Assembly (NCBI GenBank): GCA_900101355.1
Contig: FMUV01000006.1
Coordinates: forward strand, 1-64,000
Length of the DNA: 64,000 bases
Direction: 5' to 3'
Source: Ruminococcus sp. YE282
GTDB lineage: Bacteria > Bacillota > Clostridia > Oscillospirales > Acutalibacteraceae
In this document: positions 7,176 to 15,511 of the stretch, piece by piece
Numbering within the stretch: the first letter of the stretch is position 1
Layout of the letters: every line of letters begins with the position of its first letter
Notes under the pieces: generated by a model
Told to the model about the DNA's origin: nothing
Seen by the model: the letters and a program-made list of their open reading frames with translations, nothing else
The model's database searches: none
Translations under genes and position numbers: made by a program

Positions 7176-8705
7176 ATGGAGTTTAATCAGGATAACCGTT
7201 CATTCTGCACCCCTGTAACAGTGCTTGATACGGTTGCCGAACAGCTTGCAGATGTGGATTTGACATTACCCGATTATTGTCCGGATATTGAAAAAATTTT
7301 AAAATGCACGCTGACGCCAAAAATTCAGTCAAAATCACTTTCGGGAGGTCAGCTTCAGGTTGACGGCTATTGCGTAGTTACCGTGCTTTATGTTGAGAGC
7401 ATAAACAAAACCATACGCTGCTGCGAACAGAGTGTGAATTTTTCGCAGAGCTTTTCGGTAAAAGAAACCCCCGATAATCCTGTCATTGTTACAAAGACAA
7501 AGCCTGAATACATAAATTGCAGGGCTTTAAGTCCCCGACGTCTTGTTATGCACGGGGCTTTTTCGCTGTATGCAAAGGTATTCTCCTGTAATACTACGGG
7601 AATATATTCAAAAGCCGACGATGATCTTGAGGCATTAAAGATGACCGTGCGCTGTGCCGACCTAAAGTCGTTTTGTCAGGAACAGTTCAATGTGTGTGAG
7701 GAAATCTCGGTTGCTGACAAGCCGCCGATTGAGACAGTGCTTTATTCAAATGTAGATGTAAGTATAACCGATACCAAAGCCGTAACCGGCAAACTTATGG
7801 TTAACGGCGAAATTAATCTTAAGATGTTTTATCTCTCTGACGTTGAGTCCGGCGAAACGGGAAAAATTGATTATTTGCTCCCGTTTAATCAGATAATAGA
7901 CTGTGAGGGAATTGATGAAGATACAATAAACTGTGTAAGCTGCGAGGTTATGTCTTACGATATTCGCCTAAAAAACGATATGCTTTCCGAAAAACCCGCT
8001 GTGGTGCTCGATATTAAATTGTGCGTAACCGAGGAAGGATATATCATCAATGATGAAGAAGTAGTGGCTGACGCATATTCCGTGCATTTTGCGTCAAGTC
8101 CTCAGTTTGAACAGCTGAGATTTCAAAGCGAAGTAACTCCCGTTAGTGAAAGTTGTATGGAAAAGTTATCAATTAAAGTTGATGACGGAAAAATATCAAA
8201 AGTTCTTGATATTTATGCCGATGTTGTGAGCACCGATTGCCAGACTACCGAGGACGGAGTTAAAGTTATGGGAAAAATTAATATTTGTATGCTTGCGCTA
8301 AACGAAGATAATTTTCCTGTTTTCATTGAGAGGTCGTCAGAATATGAGCATCCGATAAATTCTGCCGGTGAGTGCAATATGTTAAAATCTCTTCGGGTTC
8401 GTGCCGCAAGCCTGAGCTTTAGGCTTGCAGACGACAGTACCGTCGAAATTCGCTGTGAGCTTAAAATTACAGCCTGCGCAATAAAGCAGGAAACTTTAAA
8501 AGCGGTATCCGATGTTGAAATTTTTGAAGATAAACCGATTGTATCCGATAACTGTGCGCTGACTCTTTATTTTGCAGGCAGCGGAGAAAGCCTTTGGAAC
8601 ATTGCAAAATCACACAACACCCGTCTTGATATGCTTTTGTCGGAAAATTCGGTCGACGATATGGTGCTCGACAGTTCCCAGATGCTTTTAATTCCAAGAG
8701 TGTAA
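7176..8705 (+). CDS. sipL: SipL: SPOCS-domain (DUF3794) and LysM spore-envelope protein
   Basis: A 509-residue protein. It carries SPOCS/DUF3794 domains, recognised at the start by VLDTVAEQLADVDLTLPDYC with PDIEKILKC, and a C-terminal LysM domain (about residues 460-509, LYFAGSGESLWNIAKSHNTR and later SQMLLIPRV). This architecture and length match SipL of Clostridioides difficile, which binds the basement protein SpoIVA through its LysM domain and is needed to wrap the coat around the forespore. spoIVA follows after 12 bp, supporting that role. AAAGGAGAG lies 9 bp before the ATG. No signal peptide is seen, as expected for a mother-cell cytosolic protein. Confidence 0.85.
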   Translation: MEFNQDNRSFCTPVTVLDTVAEQLADVDLTLPDYCPDIEKILKCTLTPKIQSKSLSGGQLQVDGYCVVTVLYVESINKTIRCCEQSVNFSQSFSVKETPDNPVIVTKTKPEYINCRALSPRRLVMHGAFSLYAKVFSCNTTGIYSKADDDLEALKMTVRCADLKSFCQEQFNVCEEISVADKPPIETVLYSNVDVSITDTKAVTGKLMVNGEINLKMFYLSDVESGETGKIDYLLPFNQIIDCEGIDEDTINCVSCEVMSYDIRLKNDMLSEKPAVVLDIKLCVTEEGYIINDEEVVADAYSVHFASSPQFEQLRFQSEVTPVSESCMEKLSIKVDDGKISKVLDIYADVVSTDCQTTEDGVKVMGKINICMLALNEDNFPVFIERSSEYEHPINSAGECNMLKSLRVRAASLSFRLADDSTVEIRCELKITACAIKQETLKAVSDVEIFEDKPIVSDNCALTLYFAGSGESLWNIAKSHNTRLDMLLSENSVDDMVLDSSQMLLIPRV

Positions 8706-8717
8706 GGAGGAATAATA

Positions 8718-10196
8718 ATGGAGGAAAGAAACGTATATCAGGACATTTCTCAGCGAACCGACGGCGATGTCTACATAGGAGTTGTCGGCCCTGTACGAAC
8801 GGGTAAATCAACCTTTATCAAAAGATTTATGGACGCCCTTGTGCTTCCGAATATTAAAGATGAAAGCATTTACAGACGCACGGTTGATGAATTACCCCAG
8901 TCTTCGGCGGGAAAAACAATAATGACGACCGAGCCTAAGTTTATCCCGGAAGAGTCGGTTGAAATAAACCTTGGCAATAACGCAACATTCAAGGTGAGAA
9001 TGATAGATTGTGTAGGGTATATTGTTGACAGCGCAATAGGCTACAATGAAGAAGATATGCCCAGAATGGTAAAAACGCCGTGGTCCGATACTGAAATACC
9101 GTTTGACGACGCTGCCGAAATCGGCACAAAAAAGGTTATAACCGACCATTCCACAATCGGGCTTGTAATAACAACGGACGGCTCATTCTCAGAGATTCCG
9201 AGAGATGATTATGTTGAGAGCGAGCAGAGGGTAGTAAATGAACTTAAGGCTATAAACAAGCCCTTTATCATACTTTTAAATTCAATGGAGCCTGAGAGCG
9301 AACGTACGCTTGAGCTTGCGGAGCAGATGTCAAAACAGTATGAGGTTCCGGTTTTGCCTGTCAGCTGTATGGAGCTTTCAGAAAATGAGATAAAGAGAAT
9401 ACTTGCACAGCTTTTGTTTGAATTTCCGATTCGTGAAATAAAGGTTGATATTCCAAAATGGGTGGTTCAGCTCAAAAAAGACCATTGGCTCAAATCATCT
9501 GTATTTGACTGCATTAAGAATTCCGCAAAAAAGGTTGAGAAAATTCGAGAGGTTCAGCAAACGCTCAGAGAAATTTCCGAATGTGAATATGTTAACTACG
9601 TCAGACTTAAGAACCTTGATTTGGGCAGAGGGTTTGCAACAATTTCGGTGACGATTGACCCAAGCCTGTTTTATAAAATTTTGTCGGAACAGACAGACCT
9701 TGATATCAGCGATGAATGTGCGTTGCTCAAGTGCATAAGCGATTTGTCTCAGAAGCAAAAAGAGTTTGACAAGATTGCCCAGGCATATGAACAGGTGAAA
9801 GAAACAGGATACGGAATCGTTATGCCGACAATCGAAGAACTGTCGCTTGAGGAGCCTCAGATAATAAAGCAGAGCGGTAAGTACGGAATAAAGTTAAAAG
9901 CAAGCGCTCCGTCTATCCATATGATGAAAGTTGAAACCCAGACGGAAGTTACGCCTATTGTGGGTTCGGAACAGCAATCACAGGAACTGGTTTCATATTT
10001 GCTTAAGGAGTTTGAAGAAAATCCGGAAAAAATATGGGAAAGCAACATTTTCGGTAAGTCGGTTCACGAATTGGTGAATGAGGGATTGCACAATAAACTT
10101 TACAGAATGCCCGCCGACGCACGCAGAAAGATAGGAGAGACGATAGAGAAAATAATAAACGACGGTTGTAACGGATTAATCTGCATAATATTGTAG
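8718..10196 (+). CDS. spoIVA: Stage IV sporulation protein A (SpoIVA ATPase)
   Basis: A 492-residue ATPase that polymerises on the outer forespore membrane as the basement layer of the coat. Walker A is GPVRTGKST (about residues 24-32), with DISQRTDGDVYIGVVGPVRT preceding it; the Asp of MIDCVGY serves as Walker B. The middle and C-terminal domains (GFATISVTIDPSLFYKILSE, ending NGLICIIL) are those of full-length SpoIVA. The gene sits directly after sipL with AAGGAGGAATAATA before the ATG, so the two form an operon. Anchoring to membrane is expected through SpoVM, encoded just upstream. Confidence 0.97.
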   Translation: MEERNVYQDISQRTDGDVYIGVVGPVRTGKSTFIKRFMDALVLPNIKDESIYRRTVDELPQSSAGKTIMTTEPKFIPEESVEINLGNNATFKVRMIDCVGYIVDSAIGYNEEDMPRMVKTPWSDTEIPFDDAAEIGTKKVITDHSTIGLVITTDGSFSEIPRDDYVESEQRVVNELKAINKPFIILLNSMEPESERTLELAEQMSKQYEVPVLPVSCMELSENEIKRILAQLLFEFPIREIKVDIPKWVVQLKKDHWLKSSVFDCIKNSAKKVEKIREVQQTLREISECEYVNYVRLKNLDLGRGFATISVTIDPSLFYKILSEQTDLDISDECALLKCISDLSQKQKEFDKIAQAYEQVKETGYGIVMPTIEELSLEEPQIIKQSGKYGIKLKASAPSIHMMKVETQTEVTPIVGSEQQSQELVSYLLKEFEENPEKIWESNIFGKSVHELVNEGLHNKLYRMPADARRKIGETIEKIINDGCNGLICIIL

Positions 10197-10265
10197 TTAG
10201 AATTTTTTACAAACTGTCAATTTGTAACTTAATAAAATTTGGTTATTTCACCGAAATAATTTTCA

Positions 10266-10336
10266 CCCCATATTTGTTATTGAAAAAAAACGCATAATAA
10301 CGTATAATAAACACGTATGTAATAACAAATATGGGG
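10266..10336 (+). promoter_or_regulatory. oadG promoter flanked by a perfect 16-bp inverted repeat
   Basis: The promoter is TTGAAA (10280-10285), 17 bp, TATAAT (10303-10308). CCCCATATTTGTTATT (10266-10281) and its exact complement AATAACAAATATGGGG (10321-10336) flank it. The left arm touches the -35, and the right arm lies in the 5' leader, overlapping the G-rich ribosome site before the ATG at 10345. The layout suggests a two-site operator with a looped repressor, or control of the leader; no known regulator was matched. Confidence 0.65.
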
Positions 10337-10344
10337 GTTGTTTT

Positions 10345-10788
10345 ATGAATATTTCCAATTTAGCTTCGTTCGTAACTTCTGCCGACCTTTCATTGTCTGA
10401 AAAGGGTATTGAATCGGCAAAGGTTATTCTTACAGGCTTTGTGGTGGTTTTTGCCGTACTTCTGTTGCTAATTCTTATAATAAAGCTTTACGGTCTTATT
10501 ATAGAAAAGGCTCAGGGAGCTGCCGAAAACCGCAAAAAGAAAAAGCTGAAAGAAAGCAGCGAAGTTCCAAAAACATCATCGGCTCCCGTGCAGCCTGCAA
10601 AAGTTGTTGCCAAAGCACCGAGCGTTGACAGCGGAATATCCGATGAGGTTGTTGCTGTTATCTCGGCTGCGGTGTCTACAATGTACGGCTCCTCTCAGGG
10701 CGTGAGAGTGAAAAGCATAAAGAAGTCAGATACAGAACGTTCGGCGTGGGCTAACGCAGGTGTGCTTGAAAACACCCGTCCGTTTTAA
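10345..10788 (+). CDS. oadG: Na+-pumping decarboxylase gamma subunit (OadG family)
   Basis: A 147-residue membrane protein with one hydrophobic segment (about residues 28-52, VILTGFVVVFAVLLLLILII), a Lys-rich linker (RKKKKLKE), a Pro/Ala-rich stretch and a C-terminal helix with ISDEVVAVISAAVSTMYG, the pattern of OadG/MmdD subunits. It would tether the carboxyltransferase to the membrane beta subunit encoded next. The very end (SAWANAGVLENTRPF) matches the usual tail that contacts the alpha subunit. No alpha or biotin-carrier gene is present in this operon. Confidence 0.8.
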   Translation: MNISNLASFVTSADLSLSEKGIESAKVILTGFVVVFAVLLLLILIIKLYGLIIEKAQGAAENRKKKKLKESSEVPKTSSAPVQPAKVVAKAPSVDSGISDEVVAVISAAVSTMYGSSQGVRVKSIKKSDTERSAWANAGVLENTRPF

Positions 10789-10808
10789 GGAAGAGAGGAA
10801 GCGGAATT

Positions 10809-12044
10809 ATGCAAATTATTAATGGCTTTGTCGAAGCAATACAGGGCTTGTTTTTAAGCTCCGGATTGTGTTCACTTAACTGGCAGAACTATGTTATGAT
10901 AGGCGTATCAATCGTATTGCTTTATCTTGCAATCAAAAAGCAGTATGAGCCTCTTTTGCTTCTGCCGATAGCATTTGGTATGTTACTTGTAAACCTTTAT
11001 CCTGCAATTATGGCTGCTCCGTCTGTTGAACTTTTGACAGAGCAACAATGTGCGGCGCAGAATATTGATTTTGCAAGTCATGCAAAGACGGTAATTGACG
11101 GCGTTACTTATGCCGAAAATCCGACTTACGGCGGTTTACTTTATTATCTTTATCAAGGTGTAAAGCTCGGAATTTATCCTCCGCTTATATTCCTTGGCAT
11201 AGGATGTATGACAGACTTTGGTCCGCTGATTGCAAATCCAAAGAGCCTTATCCTCGGTGCTGCTGCACAGATTGGTATTTTTATCACATTTTTCGGTGCT
11301 ATCTTCCTTGGATTTACTCCTGCAGAGTCAGGTGCAATCGGTATCATCGGCGGTGCAGACGGTCCTACTGCAATTTATGTAACCACAAAATTGGCTCCGC
11401 ACCTTCTCGGTTCAATAGCAATTGCCGCTTATTCTTATATGGCGCTTGTTCCGATTATTCAGCCGCCTATTATGAAGGCACTCACAACAAAGAAGGAACG
11501 TTCGGTAGTAATGGAGCAGCTTCGTCCTGTTTCAAAGCTTGAGAAAATTATGTTCCCTGTTATCGTAGTTATTCTTATTGCAATCTTCCTTCCTGACGCA
11601 GCACCGCTTGTAGGTATGCTTATGCTTGGAAATCTGTTTAAGGAATCGGGCGTTGTTGACAGAATAGCTAAGGCTGCTCAAAATGAGTTGATGAACATCA
11701 TCACAATTTTCTTGGGCACAACCGTTGGTGCAACAGCATCAGGTCAGAACTTCCTGACATTAAGCACAATTAAAATTATCATACTCGGTTTGTTTGCATT
11801 CTGTATGGGTACTGCGTTTGGCGTAATCTTTGGTAAGATTATGTATAAACTTTCAGGAGGAAAGGTTAATCCTCTTATCGGTTCTGCAGGTGTATCTGCG
11901 GTTCCGATGGCAGCGCGTGTATCACAAAGGGTTGGTCAGCAGGAAAACCCGGGTAACTTCTTATTAATGCACGCTATGGGTCCTAATGTTGCCGGTGTAA
12001 TCGGTTCTGCTGTTGCAGCAGGTGTTCTTTTGAACGTTGTATAA
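10809..12044 (+). CDS. oadB: Na+-translocating decarboxylase beta subunit (OadB/MmdB/GcdB family)
   Basis: A 411-residue polytopic membrane protein that decarboxylates carboxybiotin and exports Na+. Family signatures are GAIGIIGGADGPTAIYVTTK (about residues 176-195) and the C-terminal NFLLMHAMGPNVAGVIGSAV. Length and about ten hydrophobic segments are normal. AAGAGAGGAAGCGG precedes the ATG, 20 bp after oadG. Whether it works on oxaloacetate, methylmalonyl-CoA or glutaconyl-CoA depends on an alpha subunit not encoded here. Confidence 0.92.
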   Translation: MQIINGFVEAIQGLFLSSGLCSLNWQNYVMIGVSIVLLYLAIKKQYEPLLLLPIAFGMLLVNLYPAIMAAPSVELLTEQQCAAQNIDFASHAKTVIDGVTYAENPTYGGLLYYLYQGVKLGIYPPLIFLGIGCMTDFGPLIANPKSLILGAAAQIGIFITFFGAIFLGFTPAESGAIGIIGGADGPTAIYVTTKLAPHLLGSIAIAAYSYMALVPIIQPPIMKALTTKKERSVVMEQLRPVSKLEKIMFPVIVVILIAIFLPDAAPLVGMLMLGNLFKESGVVDRIAKAAQNELMNIITIFLGTTVGATASGQNFLTLSTIKIIILGLFAFCMGTAFGVIFGKIMYKLSGGKVNPLIGSAGVSAVPMAARVSQRVGQQENPGNFLLMHAMGPNVAGVIGSAVAAGVLLNVV

Positions 12045-12064
12045 TAATTATTGACAAGCTTTTT

Positions 12065-12089
12065 AGGGAAGCATTTTGCTTCCCTTTTG
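12065..12089 (+). terminator. Terminator of oadG-oadB
   Basis: AGGGAAGC (12065-12072), ATTTT loop, GCTTCCCT (12078-12085), then TTTG. Confidence 0.85.
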
Positions 12090-12343
12090 TATTGTTTTGT
12101 TTTTTAGTTGCGATTATGACAATCTTTTCTGTGATTTACCTACACTATTTTATTAATAATTCTTATTTGTAATTATTTATAAATTTTATTATATTATAAT
12201 AAAAATAAATAATATGCAAATTCCAAAATAATATAAATTAATCATGGAAAAGTATCATGGACTTAAAAATTATTTTAATTGTTGTTGCTGTATTTTGTGT
12301 TATTGGCGCAATGCTGAGTATTGTAATTGAAGGAGTGCCGCTT

Positions 12344-13057
12344 ATGGCAAAAAATATTTCAATACAGAAAATCCTCAATGTCCTTTTGCAGAGATTAAAA
12401 TTTATAATCCTGTCAACCTTAGTCGTAGGACTTTTGTTTTTTTTGTATTCAAAGATTGTAATTACGCCGATGTATGTTACCTCGGCAATGATTTATATAC
12501 AGAACTATAATGCGAGTAATGCTGATAATAATCAGAATTCTATAAATGCAAACGGAGAGGTCTCCGAAGGTTCCAATAAACAGGCTCAAAAGATTTATAA
12601 TTCCGATATCAGCGGTTCTGCCAATCTTGCAAACATTTGCGTGAACTTATTTCAGAATTCAGATGAAATAACGGCTCTTTATGACGGATGCCAGGTTAAC
12701 ATAAGTGTTACAAAAGATACCTTTTTCATAACAATCAGCGTTGACGGTACGGATCCGGAAAAATGTGCAACAGTTGCCAACAATATTGCGGAAACCGCTC
12801 AGACAGTATTCCATGACCATTTTGATTACGGTCAAATAGGCACAATCAGATCTGCTAAAGTACCTTCAGGACCTTACGGACCGGATAACTTTAAGAATAT
12901 GTTAATCGGACTTGCTGTCGGTCTTGCTGCATCATGTTTGATTTCTATTTTGCTTGAACTTATTGATACAACAGTTAAACCTGACGATGATCTCCAGCAG
13001 ATGTACGATCTCCCTGTATTCTCTGAGATTCCTAATTTTGACCCGCAAAATAGGTGA
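12344..13057 (+). CDS. Wzz-type polysaccharide chain-length / kinase-adaptor protein
   Basis: A 237-residue membrane protein. One hydrophobic segment lies near the N-terminus (KFIILSTLVVGLLFFLYSKI), an extracytoplasmic Asn/Ser-rich region follows, and a second segment (NMLIGLAVGLAASCLISILL) precedes a cytosolic tail starting ELIDTTVKPDDDLQQMYDLP. This is the CapA/Wzz layout that activates the tyrosine kinase encoded next. The ATG at 12344 has AAGGAG 9 bp upstream. The frame is open for 29 more codons to an ATG at 12257, encoding a further hydrophobic segment but with only a weak ribosome site. Confidence 0.8.
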   Translation: MAKNISIQKILNVLLQRLKFIILSTLVVGLLFFLYSKIVITPMYVTSAMIYIQNYNASNADNNQNSINANGEVSEGSNKQAQKIYNSDISGSANLANICVNLFQNSDEITALYDGCQVNISVTKDTFFITISVDGTDPEKCATVANNIAETAQTVFHDHFDYGQIGTIRSAKVPSGPYGPDNFKNMLIGLAVGLAASCLISILLELIDTTVKPDDDLQQMYDLPVFSEIPNFDPQNR

Positions 13058-13063
13058 TGAAGT

Positions 13064-13864
13064 ATGAAGATTAAATTATTTAACAATGATAAATCAAAGC
13101 AGAATAAAAAGTCCAAGCAAGATGCGAGCAATAAAACGACCTCAAAGCACAGTTCTTCGGAACATGATAAGTCAAAACAATCTAAGTCGGGCTCATCGTC
13201 GATGGCAATATCTGATAAGAGCAAATTTGCGATTGTTGAGTCATACAAGCTTGCAAGAACAAATATAATGTTTTCACTTTCTGCTTATGACAAAAAAGTC
13301 TTTGCCGTTACCAGTCACTCTAAAGGTGAAGGTAAAAGTACCGTTTCGGCAAACGTTGCAATTTCATTCTCTAAGCTTGAAAAACGTGTGCTTTTGGTTG
13401 ATTGCGACTTGCGCCGTCCTAACGTTCATAATATTTTTAATGTTGACAACAAAACGGGACTTTCTAATATTATCGGTAATATGGTAACTTTTGAAGACAC
13501 TGTTCACCGTAATGTTTTGCCAAACCTTGACGCTATTTCTTCAGGAACAATTCCGCCAAACCCATCTGAGCTTTTATGTTCACCGCGATTTGTCAATATG
13601 ATAAAGCGTCTTACTGACGAGTATGATTATATAATTCTTGATACGCCTCCTATCGGTGTTGTATCAGATGCGTTGTTACTTAAGGATTTGATTGCCGGGT
13701 TTGTAATCGTAATCAGAGAAGGTTCCACTACCCACGGTGATATTCGTGAGTTACTCGACAGTATTAAACTTGCCGATTCAAAAGTCCTCGGTATGGTAAA
13801 AGTAGGCTGCGATGTCAGCAAGCGTAAAAAGGGCAGAGGCTATTACTATTATCAGTATTATTAA
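13064..13864 (+). CDS. CpsD/CapB-type bacterial tyrosine kinase
   Basis: A 266-residue BY-kinase that autophosphorylates on tyrosine and helps control polysaccharide export with the adaptor encoded upstream. After a Lys/Ser-rich tail (residues 1-50) come Walker A in HSKGEGKSTVSANVA, Walker A' VLLVDCDLRRP and Walker B YIILDTPPIG. The C-terminus is a tyrosine cluster, GYYYYQYY, the usual autophosphorylation site. It starts 6 bp after the adaptor gene. No glycosyltransferases or flippase lie nearby, so the polysaccharide it serves is encoded elsewhere. Confidence 0.92.
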   Translation: MKIKLFNNDKSKQNKKSKQDASNKTTSKHSSSEHDKSKQSKSGSSSMAISDKSKFAIVESYKLARTNIMFSLSAYDKKVFAVTSHSKGEGKSTVSANVAISFSKLEKRVLLVDCDLRRPNVHNIFNVDNKTGLSNIIGNMVTFEDTVHRNVLPNLDAISSGTIPPNPSELLCSPRFVNMIKRLTDEYDYIILDTPPIGVVSDALLLKDLIAGFVIVIREGSTTHGDIRELLDSIKLADSKVLGMVKVGCDVSKRKKGRGYYYYQYY

Positions 13865-13883
13865 TTCTGAACATCAGAATGAC

Positions 13884-13933
13884 AACAGACTTACTAAGTT
13901 TTATTATTATAATCTTAGCAAGTCTGTTTTTTT
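13884..13933 (+). terminator. Terminator of the chain-length/kinase operon
   Basis: AACAGACTTACTAAG (13884-13898) pairs with CTTAGCAAGTCTGTT (13914-13928) with one mismatch, followed by TTTTT. Confidence 0.8.
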
Positions 13934-14046
13934 ACACAAAAAATGCAGGATTAGCAAAAAAGACTTGCATTTATGCTTGCTGAGTAGTAGAATATATTAT
14001 GGTATTAAAAGTAATTTTGCAATTATAAATTAAGGGGATAGCAAAA

Positions 14047-15324
14047 ATGAGTTATTTGAATTGCAGCAAACAAGAACTTGAAAAAGAATATTCTTCTTTG
14101 GTAAAACAATTTGAAGATGTTAAGAGCAAGGGATTAAATCTTAATATGGCAAGAGGTAAGCCGGGCAAAGAACAGCTTGATTTATCACTCGGTCTTCTTG
14201 ATGTAGTAAACAGCAGTTCGGATTTTGTTGGCGCAGACGGTATGGATTGCCGCAATTACGGTATTTTAAAGGGAATAGAAGAATGCCGCAAACTTTTTGG
14301 TGAAATGCTTGGAGTTGACTATAATAATGTTATGGTCGGCGGAAGTTCCAGTCTTAATATGATGTTTGATACAATATCATGTATGATGACAAAATCGGTT
14401 GTTGATGGCTGTAAGCCGTGGTATGAAGTTAAAAACAGAAAGTTTCTGTGTCCTGTTCCCGGTTATGACCGCCACTTTGGAATAACAGAGTACTATGGTT
14501 TTGAGATGATTCCTGTTCCAATGACATCAAACGGTCCGGATATGGATATAGTTGAAAAGCTTGTTGAAAATGATGATTCTATCAAGGGTATTTGGTGTGT
14601 GCCGAAATATTCCAATCCTCAGGGCATTACGTACAGTGACGATACTGTAAAACGTTTTGCTGCACTGAAACCTGCCGCTAAGGATTTCAGAATTATGTGG
14701 GATAATGCATACTGCATTCATGATATCAGCGATACTCCTGATTCACTGCTTAACATTTATGATGAATGTGTTAAAGCAGGCAACGAAGATATGCCAATAT
14801 TGTTTTGCTCAACATCAAAAATTACATTCCCGGGTGCAGGCGTAGCTGCAATGGCTGCTTCTGATGCAAATATGAATGTTTTTGCCGAAAGATATAATTA
14901 TGAGATTATCAGTTATGACAAGCTCAATATGCTTCGTCATGTAAAATATTTTAAAAATTATGACGGTGTATTAAAGCATATGCAGCTTCACAAAAAAGTT
15001 CTCAAACCTAAGTTTGAAATTGTTTTAAATACACTTGATAAAGAGCTTACACCAACAGGAGTAGGCGAATGGACAAATCCAAACGGCGGCTATTTTGTAA
15101 GTGTTGACGTACTTTCAGGAACAGCAAAGAGAGTAGTTTCACTTTGCAAGAAAGCAGGTTTGATTTTAACAGGGGCAGGCGCAACATATCCGCTTGGTAA
15201 AGACCCTGAGGACAAAAATATCAGAATTGCTCCTTCATTCCCACCTAATGATGAGCTTCAGACGGCAATGGATGTATTTTGTATCTGCACCAAACTGGCT
15301 GCTTGTGAAAAGTTGCTTGGCTGA
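14047..15324 (+). CDS. Aspartate aminotransferase, AspT-type (class I-fold)
   Basis: A 425-residue PLP enzyme of the Asp_aminotransf group, distinct from classical AspB and with AspT of Corynebacterium as a known member. Visible blocks: NMARGKPGKEQLDLSLGLLD near the N-terminus, DCRNYGILKGIEECRKLFGE for cofactor and substrate positioning, VPKYSNPQGITYSDDTVKRF, and FCSTSKITFPGAGVAAMAAS, where the Lys should bind PLP. It would exchange amino groups between aspartate and 2-oxoglutarate, but substrate range is not fixed by sequence. The ATG has AGGGGATAG upstream, and the gene appears monocistronic. Confidence 0.85.
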   Translation: MSYLNCSKQELEKEYSSLVKQFEDVKSKGLNLNMARGKPGKEQLDLSLGLLDVVNSSSDFVGADGMDCRNYGILKGIEECRKLFGEMLGVDYNNVMVGGSSSLNMMFDTISCMMTKSVVDGCKPWYEVKNRKFLCPVPGYDRHFGITEYYGFEMIPVPMTSNGPDMDIVEKLVENDDSIKGIWCVPKYSNPQGITYSDDTVKRFAALKPAAKDFRIMWDNAYCIHDISDTPDSLLNIYDECVKAGNEDMPILFCSTSKITFPGAGVAAMAASDANMNVFAERYNYEIISYDKLNMLRHVKYFKNYDGVLKHMQLHKKVLKPKFEIVLNTLDKELTPTGVGEWTNPNGGYFVSVDVLSGTAKRVVSLCKKAGLILTGAGATYPLGKDPEDKNIRIAPSFPPNDELQTAMDVFCICTKLAACEKLLG

Positions 15325-15345
15325 GTATAGTTTACATCAAAAATT

Positions 15346-15390
15346 CACAATATTTGATAAAGTTAAATATTTTTTTATCAAATATTTGTG
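15346..15390. terminator. AT-rich hairpin after the aminotransferase gene
   Basis: CACAATATTTGATAAA (15346-15361) pairs with TTTATCAAATATTTGTG (15374-15390) with one bulged base. No T-run follows on the + strand, so termination is plausible but not certain. Confidence 0.45.
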
Positions 15391-15396
15391 TTTCCA

Positions 15397-15472
15397 TTGA
15401 CTTTTTTGCAAAAAAATTTTATAATAACTCTGTTATGTCTGTACCTATACATTGTAACAGAGTTGTTTTTTT
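15397..15472 (+). promoter_or_regulatory. secD promoter with a hairpin at the start site
   Basis: TTGACT (15397-15402), 17 bp, TATAAT (15420-15425). AACTCTGTTA (15426-15435) begins directly after the -10 and pairs perfectly with TAACAGAGTT (15455-15464), followed by G and seven T. As a start near 15432 would cut the left arm, the element is either an operator over the start site or an intrinsic terminator for readthrough from upstream. Confidence 0.6.
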
Positions 15473-15511
15473 GTGTAGATTCAGACAATTATGAACGGAG
15501 GTTTCAAAGGG

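Noticed and set aside
10266..10336. Rex site within the oadG inverted repeat (TTGTTA ... TAACAA)
   Set aside because: The half-sites are about 40 bp apart rather than 4-6 bp, so one Rex dimer could not bind as at the 51615 site.
12344..13864. A capsule or exopolysaccharide cluster
   Set aside because: Only the chain-length protein and kinase are present; no glycosyltransferase, polymerase or flippase lies nearby.
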